A stretch of DNA of 64,000 nucleotides from Rapana venosa (lineage: Eukaryota; Mollusca; Gastropoda; Neogastropoda; Muricidae), in contig CM054140.1 in NCBI GenBank assembly GCA_028751875.1, forward strand, positions 45,409,510-45,473,509, in the 5' to 3' direction. The position numbers and the translations under genes are program-made. Every line of letters starts with the position of its first letter. The stretch's first letter is position 1. A model generated the notes under the pieces. It was not told where the DNA came from, ran no database searches, and saw only the letters and a list, made by a program, of their open reading frames with translations. Shown here one piece after another: positions 21,425 to 32,984 of the stretch.

Positions 21425-21905
21425 CACCTCTTAATCAGATAGTGTTTAGAATAAACATGCTTTGGTAATCAATTCTTTACACGGGCGTTTTGTTGAAACC
21501 ACGCAGGTGGCAGACATGAGAATCAAGTTTTAGAATTTTTTTCGTCTATAAAGGAAAAACCTTTTGCTATATCGTAGAAGTACACGGTTGTTGACATTTT
21601 CCCGACACGTTTAAATCAGTTGGAAAGGAGACGGAGTAAGTTGGGGGGAACACTCTGGAAGAACTGCAGTCTGAGGAAGCATGTTCGTTCAGAGACAAGA
21701 ATCAGCAAATATGCCGTGCGTTGAGATGATAATGATGCACGTAGTTTTATCCATTCCAGTTTTCATTGTAAGGTTCGATGGTCTTTTTATTTTTTTAAAG
21801 ACGCCTTTACGATTTCTTAAATGGCATTTTAGAGATGCCTCCATTGTGTATGTTCTTATGAGGGGGGAATGATTTTTTTTCCAATATGGTTTTGGTGATT
21901 GTAAG
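21425..21905 (+). repeat. Dispersed repeat E, copy 7
   Basis: TGAAACCACGCAGGTGGCAG aligns with GAAACCATACAGGTAGCGG in copy 4. GACATTTTCCCGACACG, TCAGTTGGAAAGGAGACGG and GAACTGCAGTCTGAGGAAGC follow. Confidence 0.7.
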
Positions 21906-22014
21906 ATTTTTTTGCATCCAAGGTTGTTTTTTCTTTTCTTTTTTGCAACAGGCCAAAAAGTTTGAGATTTACTAGTGTAAGCAGACTGTCAAGACCTAAT
22001 GTTAAATGTTGTAA

Positions 22015-22170
22015 AGATTGGAAATTTTAGTTTGAGATCGTTTTCATCCTCGACAGGCTCTTAGCATAGCAACCTGTACTGTCCTTCAAAAGTGAAAAAT
22101 ACTTCGCAGTCCGAGTACGACTGTCTATATGGCGAGGTATTCAAAAACAGCCACAGAAAGCAAACTTCTC
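22015..22170 (+). repeat. Dispersed repeat N, single-unit copy
   Basis: GAGATCGTTTTCATCCTCG, CTCTTAGCATAGCAACCTG and AGTACGACTGTCTATATGGC align with 34475-34600. The final part is a single copy of the unit amplified there. Confidence 0.65.
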
Positions 22171-22204
22171 ATCCAGAGAGATTGATTGATTGACTGATTG
22201 ATTC

Positions 22205-22360
22205 TTTTATTCTTTTATATCGAGGATAATGGAATAAGCACTCATATACTTTTTTTTACATCTAGTCCCCGTGTGTATGCGGTTTTGTACATTTTTTTTC
22301 ATCTGTTCCCACCGATACACACTAGCCTACTCTTTCGAATAGCGGAACAGCACTAAGTGC
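22205..22360 (-). mobile_element. SINE A 3' half, minus strand
   Basis: ATATCGAGGATAATGGAAT, TTTTTTTTACATCTAGTCCC and CTACTCTTTCGAATAGCGG are reverse complements of the family A 3' half. The core and head are lost. Confidence 0.8.
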
Positions 22361-22639
22361 TATTTTATTCAGTCATCAGAAACTAACCCGTTCGTGTTCA
22401 GAATTTTATATAAAAGAAAATTTACATTGTTGACAAAATCGTGATTGAAAAGATGCTTGAACACTCTGGTAGATGACAAAGCTTGAGCAAAGCAATATCA
22501 TATTTTGATATGCACACCTTCCAAGAAAATTGACATTCAAGCCTATCGTCTTTCAACTAGAATAATTACTCTGGTTCGTTTTTATATATAGTTGTTGTTG
22601 CAATTTCAGCCCACATTATTCGGGTATTGCGTTGTAAAT

Positions 22640-22740
22640 ATGTGATTTGATTTGTAAGCCCTTTGATTTGTAAGCCCTTTGATTTGTTCCTTTGCAAGAT
22701 TCAGCGCTATATAAATTCCATACATTATTATTATTATTAT

Positions 22741-22805
<65 letters not shown>

Positions 22806-22890
22806 ATAACTTAAATATTTTTTACTATCATCGTCGTCGTCGTCATCATCATCGTCGTCGTCGTCATAATCATCATCATCATCGTCATCG
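22640..22890 (+). repeat. Retroelement 3' tail leading into (TTA)n-(GTA)n and (CGT/CAT)n
   Basis: TTGCAAGATTCAGCGCTATA and TAAATTCCATACATT end in TTA, then about 65 bp of GTA and 60 bp of CGT/CAT. The same end recurs at 33.15, 41.8, 60.1 and, more diverged, 29.9 kb. Its GCGCTATATAAATT type resembles tails shared by LINEs and SINEs in many animals. Confidence 0.7.
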
Positions 22891-23059
22891 TGACTTATAG
22901 AAAGGAACGATTGTTTCTATTTTCATGCAGAATGAAAATAAGGAACCCTATATTTTGACTAGCAGACCATAATTGAGCAATGTCTTCTGATTATGTCTTA
23001 ACAAGAAGATGAGCAGACACAGAGAGCACAAAGAATGAACACAATCTGTGAAGAGGACC

Positions 23060-23240
23060 CCCACCTCCCCCCCAAAAAAAAACAACCCACCCCAAACCCC
23101 CACGAGGCTGAAATTTCAACAACCCCCCCCCCCCCCCCCACACACACCCCCCAAAAAAAAACCCACCCAGAAATGTGCCTATTCTCACTCTACATGTAAA
23201 GCCAATCTCCCTCCACCCCCCCCCCCCTCTCTCTCTCTCG
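23060..23240. repeat. C/A homopolymer-rich segment
   Basis: Repeated blocks of 6-17 C followed by 7-9 A, then CT. On the minus strand it reads as G-runs that could form G-quadruplexes. It is a likely sequencing or assembly trouble spot. The poly-Pro/Lys frame is not a gene. Confidence 0.8.
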
Positions 23241-23460
23241 GGAAAAAACACACACTCGAACAAGAAATAGACCTTGCGTAGGTAGTTGGAAAAGATTGGT
23301 ACTCATAATATCGTTATCATTTTCGGGACACAAATTAGCAGACAATACCTTCCAGTTCTTTCCGCTGTGGAGAGAAAATGTGGATTGGAGATAACCTTAT
23401 CTGCCATATCAGCTTACCCTTTCATAGGTGGCTGTGGCAACCATCCCCCCTCCCCCTCTC

Positions 23461-23471
23461 AACAGAGAGAG

Positions 23472-23555
<84 letters not shown>
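23461..23555. repeat. (GA)n microsatellite
   Basis: GA with two small phase breaks. Confidence 0.95.
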
Positions 23556-23557
<2 letters not shown>

Positions 23558-24285
23558 AGATACAGGACACTACAGAAATACCATCACCTCGCTCCCATCT
23601 CATTTCCGCGGTTGAACACAGTAATACAAAAAATTATGTTCAGTACCGATTGGTCATAGAGAAAGATATCTTAAAAAGGAAAAAAAAAACCCGTTTCATT
23701 AAGATAGGTATCAGCCTCTTTTGGGAGTTATTGCTGCTCAGGGCAAGGGCATGAAGCAGCTGGGTTTATTTTTGTTTTCATTCACCTACCCATTACATTT
23801 CTCTGGTTTCCAGTCACGATTTTTATAACTTTATAATTCTTAGCTTTTTTATATTTCTGTTTCCTTCTCATCAGTTTTCATACATTTCTATTTGTGGCTA
23901 TGATGGGTGTTTTTTTTCTAGTATTCACATTTTTGTTTTTAGTGGAGGGGGGAGGGAGTTGTGTGTTTTTTCTGTTTTATTTTTTAGTTTTTATGCGCTA
24001 TATGGCTTTCGTGGTCGGTATAGCTATAAATATGGAATGGAATTCTTATATGCGTTTTGTATGACAGTGAACGTACCTGCCTGGTTTTGGTTATGTTAGG
24101 GTGTCTATTTTTATCTCAAAGTTTGCACTTTAAGATGTCATTAATTGTTAAAAACTAAAAGAAAAAGATTGGTTTGTGAAACAAATCTGTGGAAACAGAA
24201 TTCTTGCATCTGTTTTAGGTTTTTAAAAAAGTCTTTCGAAGATTGTAAGTTATAGTTTTGATAGCCTGTAGTAGCTCTGCGCGTG
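23556..24285. other. No gene seen
   Basis: T-rich, with several poly-T runs. A weak match to repeat I (GTCGGTATAGCTATAAATATGG) lies at about 24010. Nothing else recognisable. Confidence 0.5.
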
Positions 24286-24287
24286 TG

Positions 24288-24425
24288 TGTGAAGTCAAGT
24301 CAAAGATTTTGCATTTGCTTGTGTGTGCGTGCGTGCGTGTGCTTGTGTTTCTTCGATTTTATGTCTATTCACACAAAATGATATTAGACAAGAGAGAGAG
24401 AGAGGGACGGAGAGAGAAAGAGAGG
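24288..24425 (+). repeat. Dispersed motif H next to microsatellite
   Basis: GAAGTCAAGTCAAAGATTTT, a GT/GC patch, CTTCGATTTTATGTCTATTC and AATGATATTAGACAAG lead directly into GA. The same order occurs at 50225-50315. Confidence 0.55.
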
Positions 24426-24627
24426 TATGAATTGTAGGAAAGTAATGTAACAATGGAACTGTAGAACTATCTACATAACAATGTAGTCAACATCACGTAA
24501 AACAATGAAGAAAACTCTGAATCAAACTATTGAAAATCAACCACAACTGTTCTGAGATAAGAGACAGATGGACAAATGTCCATGCCTAGGAAAGGCAGTC
24601 TGTTGAATGACATCACATAATTATGCT

Positions 24628-24870
24628 ACAGGAGATTACTAATGGGACATTGCTTTAACGCCAACGCGATTTCGCGTAGCAATATAATACATTGTTGCTG
24701 AAAACCAGGAATGTCAGGAAGATGTTGTTTCAAAAACTGACATTCGAAAAGAATATGAATATTTGAGATTGTTTTGCCACACATGCAGTATACATTTCTA
24801 GCAAATTTTGCCCAGAATGCATTCAGTTTCAGTCTGTAAATAAGACAGATGATTTGTTCTTAGGTCCATT
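24628..24870 (-). pseudogene. Non-LTR retrotransposon C-terminal fragment
   Basis: On the minus strand a frame of about 75 codons without ATG reads YRLKLNAFWAKFARNVYC, then CMCGKTISNIHILFECQFLK. The CxC...H(x4)C spacing and 'IHILFEC' phrase are typical of the zinc-knuckle-like end of many LINE ORF2 proteins (C-x-C-G ... H-x-L-x-x-C). A stop follows near 24628. Only the extreme C-terminus remains, so it is a dead fragment; the clade cannot be decided. Confidence 0.6.
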
Positions 24871-24954
24871 TGTGAATATCCAAAGTAGGAACGAAGAATT
24901 GATATGTCTGAGGTCTGAAAAAGATGAATTACAGAAAGACGTGCGTGTGTGTTT

Positions 24955-25225
24955 TATTTTATTTTATTCTTTTATATTTTTTTATATTTTATTCTTTTAT
25001 ATCGAGGATAACGAAATAAGCACTTATGTGCTTTTTTTTTACATCCAGTCCCCATGTGTATGTGGTTTTGTAAATTCTGTCATCTGTTCCCACTGGCACA
25101 CAAATGGCCTACTCTTCCGAAAAGCGGAACAGGATTTAACGTGTGAGCAAGATGTTCTGCGTGCGTTCGCACACGGGACCTCGGTTTATAGTCTCATCCG
25201 AAGGACTTTTGGGGAGAGTGGAGTC
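24955..25225 (-). mobile_element. SINE A, minus strand, short tail type
   Basis: An ATTTTATTTTATTC tail, TATCGAGGATAACGAAATAA, GTTCCCACTGGCACACAAATG, GGACCTCGGTTTATAGTC and CATCCGAAGGACTTTTGGGG. The head is absent; the element breaks at the GT tract, where GGAGTCTGGACTGTGTCAG passes into GT. Confidence 0.85.
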
Positions 25226-25250
25226 TGGACTGTGTCAGTGTGTGTGTGTG

Positions 25251-25285
<35 letters not shown>

Positions 25286-25385
25286 GTGTGTGTGTGTTTG
25301 TGTGTGTGTGTGCGTGCGTGCGCGCGTGCGTACGTGCGTGCGTGCATGCGTGCTTGCGTGAGTGCTTGCGTACTTCGCGCGTGTG
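25226..25385. repeat. (GT)n/(GCGT)n microsatellite
   Basis: GT with TTG breaks, then GCGT-type units. Confidence 0.95.
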
Positions 25386-25734
25386 TTATAAGTTCCTGGC
25401 CCGTTTTCAAGCTATTTTTTCCTTAATCAAATTGTCTGTTACTTCGTCTGTCTGCTGCGTAAGAATGGGTAACAGGGAGACGTCACAAAAAAACAACCCA
25501 AACACAAAACCTTGATAAAAACCAATGCGTGCGCGTGAACAGAACCCCTGATATGAACCAACGTGTGCATGTTTGTTGCAGGTTAACATCCCCTGGGCGA
25601 CCAACTGAGGGTGTGGGTGACATTCATTGTCGAGGGGAAACTTGCCCGGAGGTGTTTGACAGCACGGTGAGTCGTTAGCCATGTTGGTTGTAGCTGAGGG
25701 TCGTCACTTCTTCGTGTTTTTCCTTTTCCTTTCT

Positions 25735-26017
25735 TTGCTTGTTTGTTTGTTTGTTTGTTTGTTTGTTTCTTCTTTCTTTCTTTCTCTCTTTCTTTCTTTG
25801 TTTTTGTTTTTCTGTCTTTCTTTTTTTTTCTTGACTGTCTGTCTGTCTTTTTTCTTTTCTTTCTTTCTGTCTGTCGTCTTTTCCTTTCTTTTATTGTCTG
25901 TCTGCCTGTGTCTGTCTCTATATCTGTCTTTCTTTCTTTTTGTCTGTCTTTTCTTTTCTTTCTTTCTTTCTTTCTATCTGTCTTTAATTCTTCTTTCTTT
26001 CTGTTTGTCTGTCTGTC

Positions 26018-26094
<77 letters not shown>

Positions 26095-26261
26095 GTCTTT
26101 CTCTCTTTCTTTCTTTTCTGTCTTTCGTCTTTTCCTTCCTTCACTTCCCTCTATCCTTCCTTCCTTCCTTTCTTTCTTTCTGCTTGTCTGCCTGTGTCGG
26201 TCTGTCTGCTTGTCTTTCTGTCTGTCTGTCTGTGTCTGTCTTTCTTCTTCTTTCTTTCTCT

Positions 26262-26332
<71 letters not shown>

Positions 26333-26400
26333 CTGTCCGTCTTTGTTTGCTTGTTTCTTTCTGTCTTTCTTACTGTCTTTCTTACTGTCTTTCTTTATCT
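25735..26400. repeat. 660 bp pyrimidine-rich tract (GTTT)n, (TTTC)n, (CTGT)n, (CT)n
   Basis: The plus strand is C/T with regular G. Ordered zones: GTTT 25738-25767, TTTC/CTGT, CT 26022-26095, TTCC, CTGT, CT 26265-26330. No coding value. Confidence 0.95.
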
Positions 26401-26694
26401 CATTGATTGCGTAAATGATTGATTCGTTTTTGTTGTTAGGTTTGATTGTTTCTTTTCTTTTCCTTCTTTTTTCCTTGTATATTTTCTTTGTTTTCTGGCT
26501 GTTGTGTTTTCCTTTTTGTTCCTTTCTTTCGTGCTTCTCTGTGTTTGTTTCTTTCTGTGTGAGAAAATGTATCGAATGAACAAACAAACGAATGAACGAA
26601 GACCAGACAGGAAAAGAAGAAAGTCAGAAAGAAACAAAAAAGAGAGACAGAAATGATGGATGAAAGAAATCTGTGATAAGTTATTTTGTTTGTA

Positions 26695-26890
26695 ACTCCT
26701 TTTGAAGTACTTGGAGACTCAAGACTCAAGAATCCTTTAATGCCTAACTAGAGAAATTACGAGTGGCATTTTAAAATGCCAATTACACAGCATGCATTAT
26801 CAAACAATGCGGATTAAGAAATAACACAATTCCCCAAAAGGGAGTACATAGAACATTCTCCAAAAGATAGTACTCTTGTTGGAAACCAGG
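26695..26890 (-). repeat. Candidate LINE 3' end with an 18 bp palindrome
   Basis: GGAGACTCAAGACTCAAGAA and TCCTTTAATGCC look like the reversed 3' terminus of a non-LTR element. An exact palindrome TGGCATTTTAAAATGCCA lies at 26764-26781. The assignment is tentative. Confidence 0.4.
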
Positions 26891-26919
26891 CAAAATGGAA
26901 TAGAATCCTCTTTTTGAGA

Positions 26920-26951
26920 GGAAGGGAGGGAGATAGAGGGAGAGGGGGAGG

Positions 26952-27029
<78 letters not shown>

Positions 27030-27095
27030 GATACGATAATATAATCTGAGGGTAATAAAATAAGTAAAAGACTTTTTTTTACATCCAGTTCTCAG

Positions 27096-27190
<95 letters not shown>
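26920..27190. repeat. Two (GA)n tracts split by a SINE A-like scrap
   Basis: GA at 26920-27025 and 27098-27190. The intervening sequence contains TTTTTTTTACATCCAGTTCTC, resembling the reversed 3' part of SINE A. Confidence 0.85.
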
Positions 27191-27192
<2 letters not shown>

Positions 27193-27299
27193 GCTTATAA
27201 GAACAGTTGCACTACGTATTGAAGGTTGATTTTTTTTTTTAAGTCCAGATCTTAATTCTGACTTTTCCAAAACAAAAGTTCGAACATAAAATACATGAT

Positions 27300-27784
27300 A
27301 AAAAAAACTACTTCCCCCCCCCCCCCCCCCCCCAAAAAAAAAAAAAAAAACCACCCAAAAAAACACCCACCAGAAACCACTATAAACCAATATATCAAAG
27401 CACTCCACAGTTTAATATGAACCGTGGTCTTAATGTTTTTAACCACGTATTTCCTAACTCGACTAGTTCTCCTTCTTTTCTTTTGAATGACAAGTACATT
27501 AGATGCAAGAAAGAAACTCTAAATCTTGATTATAAATCAAGTTTAAGTGGGGTTTTTGTCTTCAAGACTATAAATCTTGATTATACGACTGTATAGCTTA
27601 CATCCACGCAGACTTTGTCTTTCAAGGCTCTGCTGTAAATGTCTTCCTTACAAAGAAGACACACCGTTTTCTGATAGAGAGCTCTTGGGAGTGAAAATGT
27701 TTCAATGTAACTTGTCTGTTAAAACTTAGAGACTGGGTGTGTTCGCGTGTTCTTACAGATTATGAAGAGTTTTTAGGTGTGAGA
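27300..27784. other. Homopolymer C20/A17, then gene-free sequence
   Basis: 27314-27333 is C20, followed by A17. Beyond it there is AT-rich sequence with the repeated phrase TAAATCTTGATTATA (around 27521 and 27570). No gene seen. Confidence 0.6.
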
Positions 27785-28430
27785 GAGAGCGAGCTTTTTT
27801 TTTTTCTTTTATTGTTGATCTTCAGCATCGTTAAAGTCAGCAGATGTCTTTGCTGCTTATTCTCCCCTCCCCCCACCACCCTTCTCTGTCTTTGTCTATG
27901 TCTCTGTTTGTCTGTCTGTCTCTGTCTCCCTCTGTCTCTGTCTCTGTCTGTCTGTCTCTCTACGTCTATCTCTCTGTCTCTTTCTATCTCTCTGTCTCTC
28001 TCTGTGACTCTGTCCCTGTCTGTCTGTCTCTCTGTGTCTGTCTCTCTCTCCTTCTGTCTATCTCCCTTTCTCCCTCTCTACTTCCCTCCTTCCGTCTGTA
28101 TCTGTCTATCTGTTACACACACACACACTCTCTCTCTCTCTCTCTCTCTCCCCTCTCTCCCCTCCCTCCCTCCCTCCCTGTTTGCCTGTCTGCCTACTGT
28201 CTGTCTGTCTGCCTTCTCTCTCTCTATCTGTCTGTCTGTCTCTGTCTCCCCTCTTTCCCTCTCTCTGTCTTGTACCTGTTTGTCTGTCTCTCTGTCTGTC
28301 TATCTATCTGTGTCTCTGCCTGCCTGCCTGCCTGTCTCTCTCTCTCTTGCCCTCTCCTTCTCTCTCCCCCCCCCCTTCCACCTGTCCCACTCCCTCTCCC
28401 TCTCCTTCGTGGTTTCTCTGACACCCCGGG
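27785..28430. repeat. 640 bp pyrimidine tract (CT)n/(CTGT)n/(CCT)n
   Basis: C/T with regular G, and a small ACAC island at 28112. It pairs in orientation with the purine tract starting at 28572. Confidence 0.95.
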
Positions 28431-28571
28431 GATAGGGAAAGAGAATCGCCGGATATACATTAATTTTACAACTACACGGAGACACAGTCACAGACTCGGA
28501 CACTTACACTTACACGCGCCAGCACTCACGTAATACGAAATTGCACAAGATACACGCAGGCGCTTCTAAGG

Positions 28572-29027
28572 AGTAAGACAGGAAAGGAAGGAAAGGAGAG
28601 GGAAGAGAGAGAGGGGGGGGAGAGAGGGGGGAGGGGGAGAGAGGGGGGAGGGGGAGAGGGGGAGAAAGAGAGGGGAAGAGGGAGAGGGAAGAGAGAGAGA
28701 GATGGATGGAAGGAGAAGAAAGAAGAGAGGGAGAGGGAAGAGAGATGGATGGAGGAGAAGAAGAGAGAGGGAGGGGAGAGGATGGATGGGGGGGGGGGGG
28801 GGAAGAAAGAGAGAGGGAGGGAAGAGAGATGGATGGATGGAGGGAGGAAGAGGAAGAGAGAGAGAGAGGGGGGGGGAGAGAGAGCTAGATGGAGGGAGGG
28901 AGAAGGAAGAGAGAGAGAGAGGGGGGGGGGGAAGAGAGATAAATGGAGGGAGGGAGAAGGAAGAGAGAGAAAACAGAGAGAGAGATGGAGGGAGAAGAAA
29001 GAGATAGGGAAGAGAGATAGAGTGGAG

Positions 29028-29068
<41 letters not shown>

Positions 29069-29180
29069 GGAGGGAGAGAGGAGAGAGAGAGAGAGAGGGG
29101 GAGGGAGGGAGGGAGGAGGGATGAAGAAGGAGAGAGGGGAGAGAGACACAGAGAGAGACAGACAGACAGACAGACAGATA
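28572..29180. repeat. 600 bp purine tract with GATGGATG-bearing units
   Basis: A/G throughout with regular ATGGATGGA units (28702, 28746, 28780, 28830) spaced about 35-50 bp, i.e. an internal minisatellite-like order. G12-14 run at 28789-28802. It ends in GACA. Not coding. Confidence 0.9.
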
Positions 29181-29319
29181 GCTCGTTTTAAATTACGGCA
29201 TCTTTCCACGTTCACCAGCATACCCGTATCATTCATGACTGAAGATGAGGCCGTTTCTTCCCTGTCTCTGACAGATTTATGGCAGAAAGAAGAAAACTGA
29301 TTGCTTCAAGCAGCAGCCA

Positions 29320-29340
29320 CACACACATTACAACACACAC

Positions 29341-29425
<85 letters not shown>
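29320..29425. repeat. (CA)n microsatellite
   Basis: An interrupted start, then about 80 bp of pure CA. Confidence 0.95.
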
Positions 29426-29428
<3 letters not shown>

Positions 29429-29664
29429 CAGTGTAAGTCTTTATGGATTTCACGTGTAAGCTAGCCAGCATAACGTAGCAGATCGTGATGGCCAGGACAA
29501 CGAACTCTGGAAGAGGATAGCGATTCAGTAACACTCAGGGTTACAGGGAGGGCACTCAGCTGTTTTTTTCGTCTTTCGTTCGGGTGGTGGTTTGGTTTTT
29601 TTCTTCTTTTCGTTTGCAGCATTAAAATAGCCGTATCAAGAAAGTTTGCTGCAAAAAGTAAGGT

Positions 29665-29960
29665 TTTGTGATGGTGATGATAACGATGACGATGATGTTG
29701 ATGATGATGATGATAGTGATGATGGTGGTGGTGGTGGTGGTGGTGGTGGTGGTGGTGGTGGTGGTGGTGTGGTGATGATGATGATGGTGGTGGTGGTGGT
29801 GGTGGTGGTGTGAGATGATGATGATGATGATGATGATGGTGATGATGACGATGACGATGACGATGATGATAGTAATAATACATGGCATTTTCATAGCGCT
29901 GAATCTTTTAAACAAACGAAGCAAGCGTTAGCATTCAAATCATCGATCCTGCGTATGCAG
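29665..29960. repeat. (GATGAT)n/(GGT)n array ending in a retroelement tail, minus strand
   Basis: GAT, then about 60 bp GGT, GAT, GGT and GAT again. At 29880-29950 ATGGCATTTTCATAGCGCTG is the reverse of the GCGCTATATAAATT-type tail. The array is thus the expanded (ATT/ATC)n end of an antisense retroelement. Confidence 0.75.
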
Positions 29961-29994
29961 CCGTTCACAAATAAAATCAACAGATTTTAAATTC

Positions 29995-30371
<377 letters not shown>

Positions 30372-30632
30372 GACCCGAAAAGATTATTCCAAATTTTCTA
30401 TTCTGAAAGAATTAACTTTGTTTAAACTTTTTTTTTCTTGAATGAAGGAACCTGCGTAACCAGTACCTTGACATTCTTGAACAAAGACACGAGACCATAA
30501 ACCACTTCAATTTGTTTCAAGTTTTAGAAGGTGTGTAAACTGTTCCCATATTTCTCAGTTTCATTTTATTTGTGGTGAAATATAACCTCGCGTCCATAAC
30601 AGTTCGCTCTTGCCAACATTAGAGATAACGAT

Positions 30633-30934
30633 TAAAGGTGAAAGGTAAAAGTGTCCCATAACCTATGTGGTCGTAGGGTAGCGAGGCGTCAGAGACCTCA
30701 ACTTCTCAAGGGGCCAGCATATTGAGGGCGGCGCCCATCTCCTCTCCCTCGCTGCTTTACCTTCCCTGACCCTAAAGAGGGTAGGTACCCATTTACAGCT
30801 GGGTGAACTGGGGGACTGTAGTGATGCCAAGGCGCACACACGGTCACCCATTCATTTGATAACCACGCTCGGCGTTGCTTGACGTTGGCTTGGGGGACAG
30901 CGAGTGCTCTGACCACTGAGCTAACCCATTCCCA
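30633..30934 (-). mobile_element. SINE B, minus strand, near full length
   Basis: Reversed order: GTGTCCCATAACCTATG end, GGGCGGCGCCCATCTCC, CTAAAGAGGGTAGGTACCC, CACACGGTCACCCATTC (box C), the 5S box A remnant (GGCGTTGCTTGACGTTGG), and head GTGCTCTGACCACTGAGCTA. Imperfect 10 bp flanks AGATAACGAT (30623-30632) and AGATAATGAT (30935-30944) may be the target duplication with one change. Confidence 0.88.
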
Positions 30935-30944
30935 AGATAATGAT

Positions 30945-31529
30945 ACTTTTGATAAAGTGACGACGGCTGTTCTGAATACAAATAATGCCTGCAGTGTGAT
31001 GGTAAGCAGTCTTGTCTCCTGTAAAACTTGGATCAGCTCTTGAATAAACTCAGAGACAAGCGACGTATAAACTTCCTCCATACTTTCCATTTCATCTGCT
31101 TAGTATAGAGACCGTTCCTTGAATATTTAGATTCCTATTTGTTTTCCAGCGGTTTGATGCATTTCACATTTCAGCGATTACAGTAAGTCATTATGGAAAA
31201 AATATGAGGAAGTTGTTTATGCTAAGGAGAAGGGATATATACCAAACTTTGCTGAGCTTGAACTGTTGCTATTGCTGCTGCTGTTGTTGTTGTTGCTGTT
31301 ATGTTGCTGTTGGGCGTTCCACAGCTTAGGATCATAGGGATCACCCAAGAATATGCACGCTGTCACACTCATCACACCTGACTATTGCAGTGAGACCCTA
31401 AGTACAAAAAGCATGAGACGTTTGCGTGCCTAACCATTTCCAAATGCCTCGCCATACATACAGGCAGCCGTACTCCCGTTTCAGAGGATTTTTCTGCCTT
31501 GATGCAGAGTACAGGTTGTTATGCTAGGA
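30945..31529. other. No gene seen
   Basis: Mixed unique-looking sequence with a short (TTG)n/(CTG)n patch around 31268-31310. Confidence 0.5.
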
Positions 31530-31669
31530 GTGTGGATCAGTGGTCTAGAGGTAACGCGCCCGTCTAGAATGCGAAAAATCCGGGTCGGAAGTGTGCGGTG
31601 GTTCGAATCCCGTTTGGGCCCGAAACTTTTCCCCCATCCATTAGACCATGAGTGGTGGTCTGGGCGCTA

Positions 31670-31700
<31 letters not shown>

Positions 31701-31945
31701 CGTGCGTTACAAAAAATTATTCAGCGCACGTAAAAGAACCCACGGCAACAAGAGAATTGTCCCTGGCAAAATTCTTAGAGAAAAGCCACTTTGATAGGGA
31801 AACAAATACAGTTGCAGACAAAAAAAATTTTTTAAAAGGGGGGTGGCGCTGCTCTTGTGGCGACGCGCTCTTCCCCGGGGAGAGCAGCCCGAATTTCACG
31901 CAGAGAAATCGCGTGACTTAAAGTGGTATACATAAAATGAAAGAA
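31530..31945 (+). mobile_element. SINE family C, full-length copy
   Basis: Head GTGGATCAGTGGTCTAGAGG, B box GGTTCGAATCCC (near 31590), core CTTTCGGATGAGACGATAAA, body CACGGCAACAAGAGAATTG and GTCCCTGGCAAAATTC, tail GAGAGCAGCCCGAATTTCAC. It is the best-preserved C copy, with an intact type 2 promoter. Confidence 0.9.
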
Positions 31946-32099
31946 ATGAAATGCCACGGATGAAGACAATCTAAAATAAACATCTCAAAGCATAACACCA
32001 TTTTAATTTAAACCCTGGCACTTAGCTTACATCAATAATTGATGAAACTTTGGCGTAGGCCAAGCTGAGCTTGAATACAAGGTTTGTTGGGGGGTTGTT

Positions 32100-32146
32100 G
32101 CGCGTGCGTGTGTGTATGTGTATGTATGTGTGTGAGAGAGAGAGAG

Positions 32147-32222
<76 letters not shown>

Positions 32223-32275
32223 AGACAAGACAGACAGACATACAGACAAACAAACAGAAAGAGACAGACAGAGTC
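32100..32275. repeat. (GT)n-(GA)n-(GACA)n microsatellite
   Basis: GT with TAT breaks, 85 bp GA, then GACA/CAAA units. Confidence 0.95.
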
Positions 32276-32725
32276 AAATACGCCAATAGAGCAACGACAG
32301 GAGCACACACATACACAGCACTTTTTTTTCAGTCAGGCAAAACTGCATGTTATGGGATGTCTGCTGATGAAAATCCGTCTCAGGTGGAAGATAAGACAGG
32401 GCTAAAAAGTCCCAAAATTGATCAACATGGTCCATCTTAAATTTTTTAAAAATTTATTATTAAAGCCCAAAGAACCCTTGCTTCTTTCAAATCGAATTTG
32501 CCTGATTTGTGAGGATACAAATAGCGAGGGGGACGACAGTGATACAGATATATATGGCCAAAGACGAGTTCGATGCTGATATGTATCGAGCTGTTGTATA
32601 GTGAGGTGGCGTTGAAGGGAGCTTAACTACCCAGACTTGTTGTCAGTATTGAATACTATGGATGGTTATTTTTGTGTGTCACTAAAAAAAAAAGGGTCGG
32701 GATTTTAAAAAATATTAATGAGGCT

Positions 32726-32727
<2 letters not shown>
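32276..32727. other. No gene seen
   Basis: AT-rich unique sequence. Frames are short and stop-ridden. Confidence 0.5.
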
Positions 32728-32766
<39 letters not shown>

Positions 32767-32834
32767 TGTGTGTGTGTGTGTGAGGGGGATGAGATGGAGA
32801 GTGTGTGAAGAGAAGTGAATCTTGAATGGAGTGA

Positions 32835-32878
<44 letters not shown>

Positions 32879-32930
32879 AAAGGAAGTGAATCTTGAATCG
32901 TGTGTGTGTGTGTGTGTGCGAGTGTGTGTA
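32728..32930. repeat. (GT)n array of duplicated GAAGTGAATCTTGAAT-GT blocks
   Basis: GT tracts alternate with GAGAAGTGAATCTTGAATGG (32810) and GGAAGTGAATCTTGAATCG (32882). This shows duplication of a GT tract together with its flank. Confidence 0.9.
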
Positions 32931-32984
32931 ATTTTAAATTTGTTAAATCTATTTGCGACTGGTTAGATGGGTATGTACAAGTTG

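Noticed and set aside
27314..27350. Assembly join signalled by the C20/A17 run
   Set aside because: Similar homopolymer runs occur at many places (20177, 23130, 33961, 35180, 40881, 53120, 57906), so this is a general trait or polymerase-error hotspot; no evidence for a specific misjoin.
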